Assembly: GCF_000421745.1 (NCBI RefSeq)
Contig: NZ_ATXP01000013.1
Location: 1-64,000 of the forward strand
Length of the DNA: 64,000 nucleotides
Direction: 5' to 3'
Source of the DNA: Nesterenkonia alba DSM 19423
GTDB taxonomy: Bacteria > Actinomycetota > Actinomycetes > Actinomycetales > Micrococcaceae
In this document: piece after piece, positions 41,551 to 50,013 of the stretch
Layout of the letters: each line of letters opens with the position of its first letter
Position numbering within the stretch: the first letter of the stretch is position 1
The notes under the pieces: model-generated
The model's input: only the letters and a program-made list of their open reading frames with translations
Told to the model about the DNA's origin: nothing
Database searches by the model: none
Made by a program: the position numbers and the translations under genes

Positions 41551-42510
41551 ATGAAGGTTCTGGTCACCGGCGGCGCCGGCTACATCGGGTCCGTGGTGAC
41601 CCAGCAACTCTTGGATGCCAACCACGACGTCGTCGTCGTCGACTCCCTGGCCACCGGCCACCGGGAGAATGTCCTCGCTGGGGCGAGCTGGCACCACGGT
41701 GATATCAGTGATGCCGGGGAGATCCTCGACTCGAGTTTCGATGCGGTGGTGCATCTGGCTGCGAAGTCTCTGGTGGGGGAGTCCGTGGCCCACCCGGAGC
41801 GGTACTGGCATGGCAATATCGTCGCCACTTTGAAGCTCATCGATGCGGTGCGTGCCGCCGGGGTGCCGCGGTTTGTGTTCTCCTCCACCGCTGCGGTCTA
41901 CGGCAACCCGGTCTCCGAGACGATCACCGAGGAGCACCCCACTGCTCCGATCAACCCGTATGGGGCCTCCAAACTGGCGATCGACCACATGCTCGCCGGG
42001 GAAGCCGCCGCCCATGGGTTAGCTGCGGTGAGTCTGCGGTACTTCAACGTCGGCGGAGCCTCGGGTCACCTGCGGGAACGCCACGACCCTGAGACCCACC
42101 TCATTCCGAATCTGCTCACCGCCGCTGCCGGACAGGGGGAAGCGAAGCTCTTCGGCACCGACTACCCCACTCATGATGGAACCGCGGTGCGCGACTACAT
42201 CCACGTGGTGGATCTGGCTGAAGCTCACCTGCTGGCCATGGACTGGGTTCAGCCTGGTACTCACGAGGTCTTCAACCTGGGCACCTCAGTGGGTTCGAGC
42301 GTGCGTGAGGTCATCGACGCGGTGAAGCGAGTCACCGGGCGGGACCTGCCGGTGCGGGAAGAACCCCGCCGCCCGGGGGACCCTGCGGTCTTGGTTGCCT
42401 CAGGGAAGAAGGCCAAGCAGGTGCTCGGGTGGACACCACACCGCGACTTAGACACCATCATCGGTGATGCCTGGGAGGCGCTGGGCAGGCCCTCCGGACC
42501 GGGCGAGTAG
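41551..42510 (+). CDS. galE: UDP-glucose 4-epimerase
   Basis: An extended short-chain dehydrogenase of 319 residues. MKVLVTGGAGYIGSVV binds NAD, with SSTAAVYGNP and the catalytic YGASK near 146. DGTAVRDYIHVVDLAEAH is typical of GalE. It interconverts UDP-glucose and UDP-galactose, and some enzymes also use UDP-arabinose/UDP-xylose. It starts three bases after abfA; a GTG at 41545 would overlap the abfA stop. It may belong to the abfA operon. Confidence 0.93.
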   Translation: MKVLVTGGAGYIGSVVTQQLLDANHDVVVVDSLATGHRENVLAGASWHHGDISDAGEILDSSFDAVVHLAAKSLVGESVAHPERYWHGNIVATLKLIDAVRAAGVPRFVFSSTAAVYGNPVSETITEEHPTAPINPYGASKLAIDHMLAGEAAAHGLAAVSLRYFNVGGASGHLRERHDPETHLIPNLLTAAAGQGEAKLFGTDYPTHDGTAVRDYIHVVDLAEAHLLAMDWVQPGTHEVFNLGTSVGSSVREVIDAVKRVTGRDLPVREEPRRPGDPAVLVASGKKAKQVLGWTPHRDLDTIIGDAWEALGRPSGPGE

Positions 42511-42520
42511 GTGGGTTGAG

Positions 42521-42526
42521 TAGGAT
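42521..42526 (+). promoter_or_regulatory. -10 box of guaA, leaderless
   Basis: TAGGAT ends six bases before the GTG at 42533, and there is no Shine-Dalgarno. Confidence 0.55.
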
Positions 42527-42532
42527 AGGGCG

Positions 42533-44176
42533 GTGACTTCTCAGCCTGATAAGCCCACCGAATCCTCCGCCCAGCCTTCCGCTCAGAACCCTCACCGGGA
42601 GCGCGCGAATGACGCAGCCCAGACGGTGCTCGTCGTTGACTATGGGGCCCAGTACGCCCAGCTGATTGCCCGGCGGGTCCGTGAGGCCCGTGTGTACTCC
42701 GAGGTGGTCCCGCACACCCTGGCTGCCGCTGAGATCATCGCCCGGCAGCCGGCTGCGGTGATTCTCTCCGGAGGCCCGGCCAGTGTTTACGCCGAAGATG
42801 CCCCGCGGGTTGAACGGGAGCTGTTTGAAGCCGGCATCCCCGTCTTGGGTATCTGCTACGGGTTTCAGGCCATGGCCCACGCCCTGGGTGGGGAGGTCGC
42901 CCGCACCGGGGACCGCGAATACGGCAAAACACAGGTGCGTCAGACCACCGCACCGCATGGGCTGCTCGATGGCACCGACCCGGTCCAGGACGTGTGGATG
43001 TCCCACAGCGACTCCGTCCAGCGGGCCCCGGAGGGCTTTGAGGTGCTTGCTGTCTCCGACCACGCTCCGGTCGCCTGCTTCGCCGACGACGCTCGTCGGC
43101 TCTACGGGGTCCAGTGGCACCCGGAGGTCAAACACTCGCCTCAGGGTCAGCGGGTCATCGAGAACTTCCTCTACGAGGGCGCCGGCTTGGCCCCGGAGTG
43201 GACCACCGGCAATATCGTTGAAGAACAGGTCGCCGCCATCCGGGAGCAGGTCGGCGATGCCCAGGCGATCTGCGGTCTTTCCGGGGGAGTGGACTCCGCA
43301 GTGGCCGCCGCGCTGGTGCAAAAGGCCATTGGAAACCAACTGACCTGCGTGTTCGTTGACCACGGGCTGATGCGTGAAGGCGAAGCCGAACAGGTCGAAC
43401 GTGACTTCGTAGCCGCCACTGGGGCCAAGCTTTACGTGGCCGATGAGAAGAAACGTTTCCTCTCCGCCCTGGCGGGGGTCTCCGACCCGGAGGAGAAACG
43501 CAAGATCATTGGCCGCGAGTTCATTCGTGCCTTCGAAGAAGCCGAGCGCAACATCCTGGAAGAGGCTGAGGCCGAAGGCAGCAAGGTCGAGTTCCTGGTC
43601 CAGGGAACCCTCTACCCCGACGTCGTGGAATCCGGTGGGGGAGAGGGTGCCGCCAACATCAAGTCTCACCACAATGTGGGTGGGCTGCCCGAGGATCTGC
43701 AGTTCAAACTCGTGGAGCCGCTGCGCGCCCTGTTCAAAGATGAAGTTCGCGCAGTGGGCGCCGAGCTCGGCTTGCCTGCCGAAATCGTCCAGCGCCAGCC
43801 CTTCCCCGGCCCGGGGCTGGGGATCCGCATCATCGGAGAAGTCACCGAAGAACGTCTGGCGATTCTGCGTCGTGCCGATGCGATCGCCCGGGAAGAGCTG
43901 ACCAACGCAGGACTGGATGCCGAGGTCTGGCAGATGCCAGTGGTGCTGTTGGCCGATGTGCGGTCGGTGGGAGTCCAGGGTGATGGGCGAACCTACGGTC
44001 ACCCGGTGGTGCTGCGACCGGTGAGCAGTGAGGACGCGATGACCGCCGACTGGTCACGGCTGCCCTACGAGCTGCTGGCGACCATCTCCAACCGGATCAC
44101 CAATGAGGTGGAGGAGATCAACCGCGTAACCCTCGACGTGACCTCGAAACCCCCCGGGACGATCGAGTGGGAGTAG
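42533..44176 (+). CDS. guaA: GMP synthase (glutamine-hydrolysing)
   Basis: Makes GMP from XMP, glutamine and ATP. It is 547 residues. The amidotransferase part has [19 protein letters not shown] and [16 protein letters not shown] near 105, with the catalytic cysteine, and [14 protein letters not shown] near 195. The ATP pyrophosphatase part has [16 protein letters not shown] near 245, and the dimerisation end finishes with [11 protein letters not shown]. An N-terminal polar extension of about 28 residues precedes the core. The start is GTG at 42533, without a ribosome site but with a -10 box right before it. Confidence 0.97.
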   Translation: MTSQPDKPTESSAQPSAQNPHRERANDAAQTVLVVDYGAQYAQLIARRVREARVYSEVVPHTLAAAEIIARQPAAVILSGGPASVYAEDAPRVERELFEAGIPVLGICYGFQAMAHALGGEVARTGDREYGKTQVRQTTAPHGLLDGTDPVQDVWMSHSDSVQRAPEGFEVLAVSDHAPVACFADDARRLYGVQWHPEVKHSPQGQRVIENFLYEGAGLAPEWTTGNIVEEQVAAIREQVGDAQAICGLSGGVDSAVAAALVQKAIGNQLTCVFVDHGLMREGEAEQVERDFVAATGAKLYVADEKKRFLSALAGVSDPEEKRKIIGREFIRAFEEAERNILEEAEAEGSKVEFLVQGTLYPDVVESGGGEGAANIKSHHNVGGLPEDLQFKLVEPLRALFKDEVRAVGAELGLPAEIVQRQPFPGPGLGIRIIGEVTEERLAILRRADAIAREELTNAGLDAEVWQMPVVLLADVRSVGVQGDGRTYGHPVVLRPVSSEDAMTADWSRLPYELLATISNRITNEVEEINRVTLDVTSKPPGTIEWE

Positions 44177-44222
44177 CGGTAGCCTTCCTCCAAAGTCCGT
44201 AAGTGTCTCTGGAGGAAATCAG

Positions 44223-47200
44223 GTGAGCGCTGAGTCCGCCGCGTCGGCCCGCAGCCCCGTCGAAGCAGACTTCGCCGACAGCCCCGATATGGCTGAGCCC
44301 ACCGCCCCGGTGACGCTCGATGTCCCCGGGTGGATCGAGTCGCTGGGCACCGGCACCGAGAACGACACCATGCTGCGGTTCACTCCCAGCCAACACAACG
44401 CCGTCGACCTCACTGACGCCAATGCCTCCGGGTTGATGCAGTTGTTGGCTGGGCGCCGCACCCGGCTCTCCACTCTGCTCAATGACCCCGGGGTCTTCAC
44501 TACCGGGGCCAAAGCTGCCTCAAATATCCGCGCGAAGATCCGCGAGATGCGGGAAGACCGGGGCATCGACGTCGGGTACCTGGCTGCTGGCATCGCCTCC
44601 TGGACAGAGACTACCGCCGCCGGTACCGAATCCTTCACCGCCCCCGTGATGCTGGTACCCATCAGTGTGCGGACCCGAGCCGACACCAATGACTACGAGC
44701 TGCAGTTCACCGCTGCCGCTAAACTCAATCCGGCCCTGGCCCGGCATATGGCCGAAACACACCAGCTGCTGCTGGACTCCGCTGAGTTCCATCAGGCCGG
44801 GTACGTCACCGCACGGTTCGACCCCACCCGGACCTCCGAGTTGTTGACTCAGCGAGCCGCCGAAGCCGCGGGGGAGAACACCGAATCCCCGCTGGCGTCC
44901 CTGCAGGTGTGGAACCAGCTGTATGTCTCGACTTTCGCTGACCTCGCCGAACTGGGGAACCCGCAGGCGGTTGCCGCCGGGCATCCGGTGATCCGGGCCA
45001 TGGCCTCCGGTCAGCCGCTGGAGCAGGGGGCCGCGGAGACCCGCCGGGCCGATCTGGAGCCTCTCGATGAGCGCACCCCGAAGCGGGAACGTTTGGTGGC
45101 CGACGCCGACGCCGACCAGCAGGCAGCACTTGATGCGATCCTCACCGGTGCCAGCTGTGTGGTCTCCGCACCCCCAGGGACAGGGCAGACCCAGACCGCG
45201 GTCAACGCCGCCGCTGGCCTGGCATGGGCCGGCAAACGGGTGCTGGTCATCGCCGAACGCACAGAGACCCTCAGCGAGTTCTCCCGTCGGCTCTCAGCGG
45301 CGAAGCTGGGCACCCTGGCAGTGCATGTGCCCGCCTCCGCTGACCCGGAAGCCCTGCGCACCCAGGTCATCCGAGCGGTCAAACGGGCCGAGCGGGCTGA
45401 GCCACCGCGTTTGACCGCGCTGCATGAGAAGCTCACTGTCCGGCGTCATCAGCTGCGCGACCACGTGGCCAGTCTGCATAAGGTCCGGGACCGCTGGAAC
45501 TGTTCCCCCTACCAGGCGATGCAGGCCCTGGCCGCCCTGACCTCGCTGAACCCGGCCCCAGCCACCGGGGTGCGGTTGCGCCGCTCCGTGCTGGACAACA
45601 CCGTCGAGCGCGGTCACATTGCGGTCAAGCTCAAGCGCGCCGCCGAACTGGGTGCCTTCTCCGCTGAGACTCGCTCCAGCCCCTGGTTCAACGCCCGGAT
45701 CTCCAACCGTCAGGAAACCCAGGACGCCCGGGCCCTGGTGGAGAAGCTCCAGCGGGACCTCCCCGAACTGAAGAGTCAGATGGAGCGTGCCTGCGAGACG
45801 GTCAAAGTCCGCTGCGGAGACTCATTCGCCGACTGGCACTCCCAGGTGCTGCTCTTCCAGCGAGTCCAGGAATCCCTGGGCAAATTCAGCCACGATGTCT
45901 ACGCCCGGGATGTCCATGACCTCATCGCCGCCACAGCCCCGGGATGGTGGCGGCGGCAGAACAACGTGGAAATGTCCTCGATGGCCCGGTCCCGCCTGCG
46001 TCGGGTCGCCAAGGAGTACATCCGCCCCGGGGTCTCCATCAACGACCTGCACGGTTCCCTGGTGGATGTGCAGTCCGAGCGCGAAGAGTGGCTGAAGTGG
46101 GCTGAAGGTGACTCCCTGCCCACGGTGCCGGGCAAGCTCGACGCCCTCGTCGACGTCGTCGGCAGCGTGCAGACCCGCTTGGAGAAACTGGTGAGTGTCC
46201 TCGCCCCCGCGGAGGAAGGCAAGACCCTCTTCGATGTGCCCGCTGAGGAGCTCTTCGCCACCATCGAATCCCTGGCCGAGGACGACCGGTCGCTGAAGAC
46301 CCTGCCGGAGCGCACCCTGCTGGCCGAGCAGCTGCGCGAACAAGGCTTCGGTGAATTACTCGACGACCTGGCCGAACGGGAGGTCCCCGCCGGGCAGGTC
46401 GCTGACGAGCTGGAACTGGCCTGGTGGCAATCAGCTCTGGAAGCGATGATCTCCGGGGATGAGTACCTGGCGATGACCACAGGCGAGAACTTGCGCACCA
46501 TTGAGGCGGAGTACGCTCAGGCCGACGCCGCACACATCGAAACCGGTGCTCAGCGGCTCACCCACCACCTCGCCGTGCAGTGGAAATCCGCCCTGGAGGA
46601 GCACCCTGAGGCCGCTGAGACGCTGCGCACGCTGCTGAAAAGCTCCACCCCCACGGTGGCGGAGCTGGAACAGGTCCACCGTGGTCTCACCCAGCCGCTG
46701 GTGCCGGTGTGGACCACCAGCCCGCTTGGACTGGCCGAGCACTTCCCGGCAGAACAGCGTCCCAGCTTTGATGCGGTCATCCTGCTCGATGCCGAGTCCT
46801 TGGCGACGTCCGCGGCTCTGGGGCCGATCTCCAGAGCCGAGCAGGTCATCGCTTTCGGTGATCCCGTTTCCGGGGAGCCCAAACCCCTGGCCGTCTCCGC
46901 TGATCCGATCGCCCGGGCCGCTGAAGCTCAGGTGCCCGGTTCGGTCTATCGCGATCTGGAGCAGGTGTTGCCGGAGTACACCTTGCGGCAGGTTCACCGG
47001 GGAGTGGACCAGGAGCTCACCCGGCTGGTCTCCGATGCGCTATACAACGGGGAGCTGACCCGGCTGCCGGACCCCGCCCAGCTCACCGGACAGGACCGTC
47101 GCCTTACGGTGGTTCACGTTGAGAACCGCACCGGCGGCCGGGAGACGGTGGAGTCTCCCACCGCGGAGGTCAACAAGGTGGTGGACCTGGTGTTCGACCA

Positions 47201-48158
47201 CGTCCGTCGGCATCGTAACCGTTCCTTGGCGGTCATCACCGGTTCTGAGTGGCACGCCAAACGGGTGGCCGATGCGATCCGTCTGCACCTAGCCAACCAC
47301 GCCTGGGCATCCCCGTTCTTCGAACACGGTGCAGCCGGCACCCCCGGTGGCGCGGGTGCCTCAGCCCCCGGTGAAGGGGCCGGGGAGCGGTTCGTCGTCG
47401 CACCGGTGGAGCGCGCCCACGGGGTGGTGCGCGACGACGTCATCTTCAGTGTGGGCTATGGCCGTAGCGTCAAAGGGGAGGTCGCCGAGGAGTTCGGGGA
47501 CCTTTCCGGGCTTCGGGGCACGGAGTACTTCGCCCAGGCGGTCACTCGGGCTCGGGGCCGGTTGACGGTGGTCAGCTCACTGCGCGCCGAAGACTTACAG
47601 CAGGTTCAGTTGAGTTCCGGGGCGGCGCTGGTGCGTGATCTGCTGGCCCTGGATAGTTCTGCCGGGTCGAATCCTTCGGCCTCGGCGGAGATCACCGATC
47701 CGCTGGTCTTGGACCTCATTGACCGGATCCGGGCCCGCGGGGGGCGGGTCGAAGACGGGTTCCACGGCACCTTGGACCTGGCGGCTTGCCCGCGGCGGCT
47801 CATCCCGGAGACCCCGGTACGGCCAGTGGCGATGGTCTCCGATGGGACCGAGACCTATGCCGGGTTGTCGGTGCGGGAGCGTTCCCGGTTGCGGCCGGCA
47901 CAGTTCCGTCGGCTGGGCTGGGAGTACATGGTGCTGTGGACTATCGAGGTGTTCTCCGATCCGGGCAGGATTACTGAGATGGTGGCGGAGAAGGTCGGGC
48001 TGAGTTCGGGTCCCGAGTTCGCGGAGTCCGGGCGAGCTCAGTTGCGGCACGTCACCGGTCAGGTCCGGTTTGGTGGGGCGGCCGATGAGTCGGATGAGTC
48101 CGCCCGCACCCCGCAGAAGCGTTGGGCGGCACCCCGGGACCGTGGACGGTGGGATTGA
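44223..48158 (+). CDS. DUF4011/superfamily 1 helicase-like protein, degenerate ATP motifs
   Basis: A 1311-residue protein. Residues 45-180 resemble DUF4011 (DLTDANASGLMQLLAGRRTRLSTLL). The helicase core follows: the P-loop near 315 reads APPGTGQTQTAVNAAA, with glutamine where the lysine should be. Near 850 Walker B reads FDAVILLDAESL, without the usual DE pair. QAVTRARGRLTVVSSL near 1110 keeps the SF1 motif VI arginine. The end (QFRRLGWEYMVLWTIEVFSDP) looks like the Vsr-type nuclease tail of such proteins, but I see no clear catalytic triad. It may have lost ATPase activity or use a variant site. The GTG start follows GGAGG, and the stop overlaps the next small gene. Confidence 0.8.
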   Translation: MSAESAASARSPVEADFADSPDMAEPTAPVTLDVPGWIESLGTGTENDTMLRFTPSQHNAVDLTDANASGLMQLLAGRRTRLSTLLNDPGVFTTGAKAASNIRAKIREMREDRGIDVGYLAAGIASWTETTAAGTESFTAPVMLVPISVRTRADTNDYELQFTAAAKLNPALARHMAETHQLLLDSAEFHQAGYVTARFDPTRTSELLTQRAAEAAGENTESPLASLQVWNQLYVSTFADLAELGNPQAVAAGHPVIRAMASGQPLEQGAAETRRADLEPLDERTPKRERLVADADADQQAALDAILTGASCVVSAPPGTGQTQTAVNAAAGLAWAGKRVLVIAERTETLSEFSRRLSAAKLGTLAVHVPASADPEALRTQVIRAVKRAERAEPPRLTALHEKLTVRRHQLRDHVASLHKVRDRWNCSPYQAMQALAALTSLNPAPATGVRLRRSVLDNTVERGHIAVKLKRAAELGAFSAETRSSPWFNARISNRQETQDARALVEKLQRDLPELKSQMERACETVKVRCGDSFADWHSQVLLFQRVQESLGKFSHDVYARDVHDLIAATAPGWWRRQNNVEMSSMARSRLRRVAKEYIRPGVSINDLHGSLVDVQSEREEWLKWAEGDSLPTVPGKLDALVDVVGSVQTRLEKLVSVLAPAEEGKTLFDVPAEELFATIESLAEDDRSLKTLPERTLLAEQLREQGFGELLDDLAEREVPAGQVADELELAWWQSALEAMISGDEYLAMTTGENLRTIEAEYAQADAAHIETGAQRLTHHLAVQWKSALEEHPEAAETLRTLLKSSTPTVAELEQVHRGLTQPLVPVWTTSPLGLAEHFPAEQRPSFDAVILLDAESLATSAALGPISRAEQVIAFGDPVSGEPKPLAVSADPIARAAEAQVPGSVYRDLEQVLPEYTLRQVHRGVDQELTRLVSDALYNGELTRLPDPAQLTGQDRRLTVVHVENRTGGRETVESPTAEVNKVVDLVFDHVRRHRNRSLAVITGSEWHAKRVADAIRLHLANHAWASPFFEHGAAGTPGGAGASAPGEGAGERFVVAPVERAHGVVRDDVIFSVGYGRSVKGEVAEEFGDLSGLRGTEYFAQAVTRARGRLTVVSSLRAEDLQQVQLSSGAALVRDLLALDSSAGSNPSASAEITDPLVLDLIDRIRARGGRVEDGFHGTLDLAACPRRLIPETPVRPVAMVSDGTETYAGLSVRERSRLRPAQFRRLGWEYMVLWTIEVFSDPGRITEMVAEKVGLSSGPEFAESGRAQLRHVTGQVRFGGAADESDESARTPQKRWAAPRDRGRWD

Positions 48159-48358
48159 TGAGCGCATCCGGGTCTTCGCGACGGCGCGGCCACCGGCGCG
48201 TGGTGGCTCCTGGTACCTCTGGTCAGCCCGAGGAGCAGGAAGCCCAGGGGTGGGAGGTCTTCTCTGCTGACCCGGGTGAGGATCAGGACACTGAGGCCGA
48301 CGACGCCGCCACACGGGAGAAGTGGTTGAAGGCCGAGCGTCCTCCGCACTGGGGATAG
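48158..48358 (+). CDS. Small conserved protein coupled to the helicase-like gene
   Basis: A 66-residue protein with a basic start (SASGSSRRRGHRRVVAPG), an acidic middle and the ending REKWLKAERPPHWG, a tail I recognise from small actinobacterial proteins of unknown function next to such helicase genes. The ATG overlaps the helicase stop, so the two are coupled. No domain is assigned. Confidence 0.7.
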   Translation: MSASGSSRRRGHRRVVAPGTSGQPEEQEAQGWEVFSADPGEDQDTEADDAATREKWLKAERPPHWG

Positions 48359-48977
48359 ACCCTGGAAGAGCCATAGCCCTCTTCGTCGTGTGGGTTTTCC
48401 ACATCGGGTCTCTGGGATGAATGGCACGCCGGTGGTCTCCACATCTCAGTGATGCTGCGCTGCGCCGCTGGAGTCCCTCACCCATGCTGGGGCCATGACG
48501 ACCACCAGCACACCCCGGGACGGGACACCGCGGCCCAGCACACCTCGGCACAGCACAGGTCGGCACTGCCCAGCCCGGGACAGCACTGTTCGGGAGGGAA
48601 CAGTCGGGGAGGGAACCCTCCGGCGCAGATCGGCCCAACACCAAGCGGCCCAACGCCAATCACCCCAGTACACCTCTGCCCAGGACCGAACAGTTCAACA
48701 CCGAACAGGCCAACACCGAACAGGCCAACACCGAACCTCCGGACTTCCCAGGGCCCGGCAGGCCGAGGCCGGCATGCCGGGGCAGCGCCGAGCTCGCAGG
48801 GCCCCTGGACCGGAGCACTCTGAAGATGCTGCCGGTGCTGGTCCTTTTCTGCCCCGCAGCCCGTCCCGATCCGGCCCATTCCGCTCGCCCAAACGTCTCT
48901 CCCCACGGGGAGCTCAGGCCCGCTTTTCCCGACGCCGAGCCCCACGGGTGAGGAGGCGGTTGCGCGGAGCGGGCCTG
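48359..48977 (+). other. Repetitive low-complexity stretch before the SAF-domain gene
   Basis: About 620 bases without a convincing gene. Frames are open on both strands, but the products are composed of short repeats (Gln-His-Arg-Thr on plus, Phe-Gly-Val on minus). It contains three 15-bp tandem copies of CAACACCGAACAGGC at 48696, 48711 and 48726 (the last diverged). The plus-strand frame is in frame with the SAF gene back to an ATG at 48495, so part may be an N-terminal extension. Confidence 0.6.
48696..48740 (+). repeat. Three 15-bp tandem repeats
   Basis: CAACACCGAACAGGC occurs at 48696 and 48711 exactly, and at 48726 with four changes at its end. The period keeps the reading frame of the possible N-terminal extension of the SAF gene (QHRTG repeat). 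Confidence 0.85.
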
Positions 48978-49604
48978 ATGCCCAAGCTGCGCCGGTTCCG
49001 GGTGCCGGTGGCGGTCCTGCTGGGACTCTGTGCCGCTGCGGCGGCGCTACTCGGAACCGACCATCAGCCCGTGGAGACCACCACCGCGGTGCGGGTCACC
49101 CAGGACATCACCGCCGGAGAAGTGCTCTCACCCTCAGTGTTGGAAGAGGTTGAGATCGACGTCGCCGCCTTGGGTCAGGGGTATGCCACCTCCGTGGACG
49201 AGTTGGCCGGGGCGACTCTTGCCGCGTCACTACCGGCCGGAGCAGTGGTCCTGGAATCCCAGCTGGTGGGCCCCGGACTGCTGGATGGCTACGAGCCCGG
49301 CACGGTGGCGGTGCCGGTCCGCCCGGCCGATACAGCGATCATCGGATTGCTCTCCCCAGGCCAGCGGGTTGATGTCCTGGCCTCCCGTGACGCCCCGGAG
49401 CAGGAACAGGCCACAGAGCGGGTGGCCCAGAATGTGCCCGTGCTGTGGATCCCGCAGGGAGAAGGCGACAACTGGCTGGGCGCAGGTGAGGCCGACGACG
49501 TCGTCATCCTCGCCGTGGACGCCGCCACCGCAGAAGACATCGCCCAAGCCAGTCACGCCGCCCGGCTACACCTCAGCCTCGTGGGACCGGAGAGTGCCCG
49601 GTGA
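48978..49604 (+). CDS. SAF-domain protein, CpaB/RcpC-like
   Basis: About 208 residues: a basic start, one membrane helix (PVAVLLGLCAAAAALLG, residues 10-26), then an SAF domain with VRVTQDITAGEVLSPSVLEEVEID and LAASLPAGAVVLESQLVGPGL, and a C-terminal RcpC-like part (VRPADTAIIGLLSPGQRVDVLAS, DDVVILAVDAATAEDIAQA). CpaB proteins help assemble Flp/Tad pili at the cell envelope, but no other tad genes are here. The ATG at 48978 has GGAGCGGG upstream. The frame is open to an ATG at 48495, and the longer form would add 161 low-complexity residues. Confidence 0.65.
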   Translation: MPKLRRFRVPVAVLLGLCAAAAALLGTDHQPVETTTAVRVTQDITAGEVLSPSVLEEVEIDVAALGQGYATSVDELAGATLAASLPAGAVVLESQLVGPGLLDGYEPGTVAVPVRPADTAIIGLLSPGQRVDVLASRDAPEQEQATERVAQNVPVLWIPQGEGDNWLGAGEADDVVILAVDAATAEDIAQASHAARLHLSLVGPESAR

Positions 49605-49610
49605 GACGGT

Positions 49611-49973
49611 TCAGGCGGTCGCGGTGGCCTTGGCGCTGGATGAGGTGCCAGAAGATGCGCCGCTGGAAGACGAGTTACTACTCGATGAGCCGTTTGAGGA
49701 ACCCGCATCGGAACTGCCGGAACTCGACCCGCCCGCATCAGAAGAAGACGAGGATGAGGAACCGGAGCCCGCCGAAGAGTCCGAGGACGAACTCGAGGCA
49801 CGGGAATCGGTGCGGTAGAAGCCAGAGCCCTTGAACGTCACCCCGATATTGCCGAACTTCTTCCGCAACCGACCCGAGCACTGGGGGCACTCGGTCAGCG
49901 AGTCCTCGGAGAACGACTGGACAATGTCAAAGGCGTGCCCGCAGTCTTTGCACGCGTAGGCATAGGTCGGCAT
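49611..49973 (-). CDS. FmdB-type zinc-ribbon protein, Ruc-like redox-regulated chaperone
   Basis: A 120-residue protein. The N-terminal zinc ribbon has two CxxC pairs, YACKDCGHAFD and LTECPQCSGRLRKKFGN, and from about residue 55 a long Ser/Gly tail that must be disordered. This is the build of Mycobacterium tuberculosis Rv0991c (Ruc), an oxidation-activated chaperone under HrcA control whose neighbour is also a 5-formyl-THF cyclo-ligase. Here a perfect CIRCE element lies 13 bp before the ATG, which supports the match. The four cysteines would sense oxidants, as known for Ruc. Assignment to Ruc is by structure and context. Confidence 0.85.
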   Translation of the reverse strand: MPTYAYACKDCGHAFDIVQSFSEDSLTECPQCSGRLRKKFGNIGVTFKGSGFYRTDSRASSSSSDSSAGSGSSSSSSSDAGGSSSGSSDAGSSNGSSSSNSSSSGASSGTSSSAKATATA

Positions 49974-49986
49974 GGCATCTCCCGGA

Positions 49987-50013
49987 TTAGCACTCAGTGA
50001 TTCCGAGTGCTAA
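49987..50013 (-). promoter_or_regulatory. CIRCE element (HrcA operator) before the Ruc-like gene
   Basis: TTAGCACTC (49987-49995), nine bases, GAGTGCTAA (50005-50013): an exact CIRCE sequence with the standard spacing. It overlaps the stop of the cyclo-ligase gene and lies just before the start of the Ruc-like gene, so heat shock should raise that gene's expression through release of HrcA. Confidence 0.93.

Noticed and set aside
48478-48945. Minus-strand frame with FGVGL repeats like a pentapeptide-repeat protein
   Set aside because: It is a by-product of 15-bp DNA repeats; it has no start context and the repeats do not follow the A(D/N)LxX pattern.
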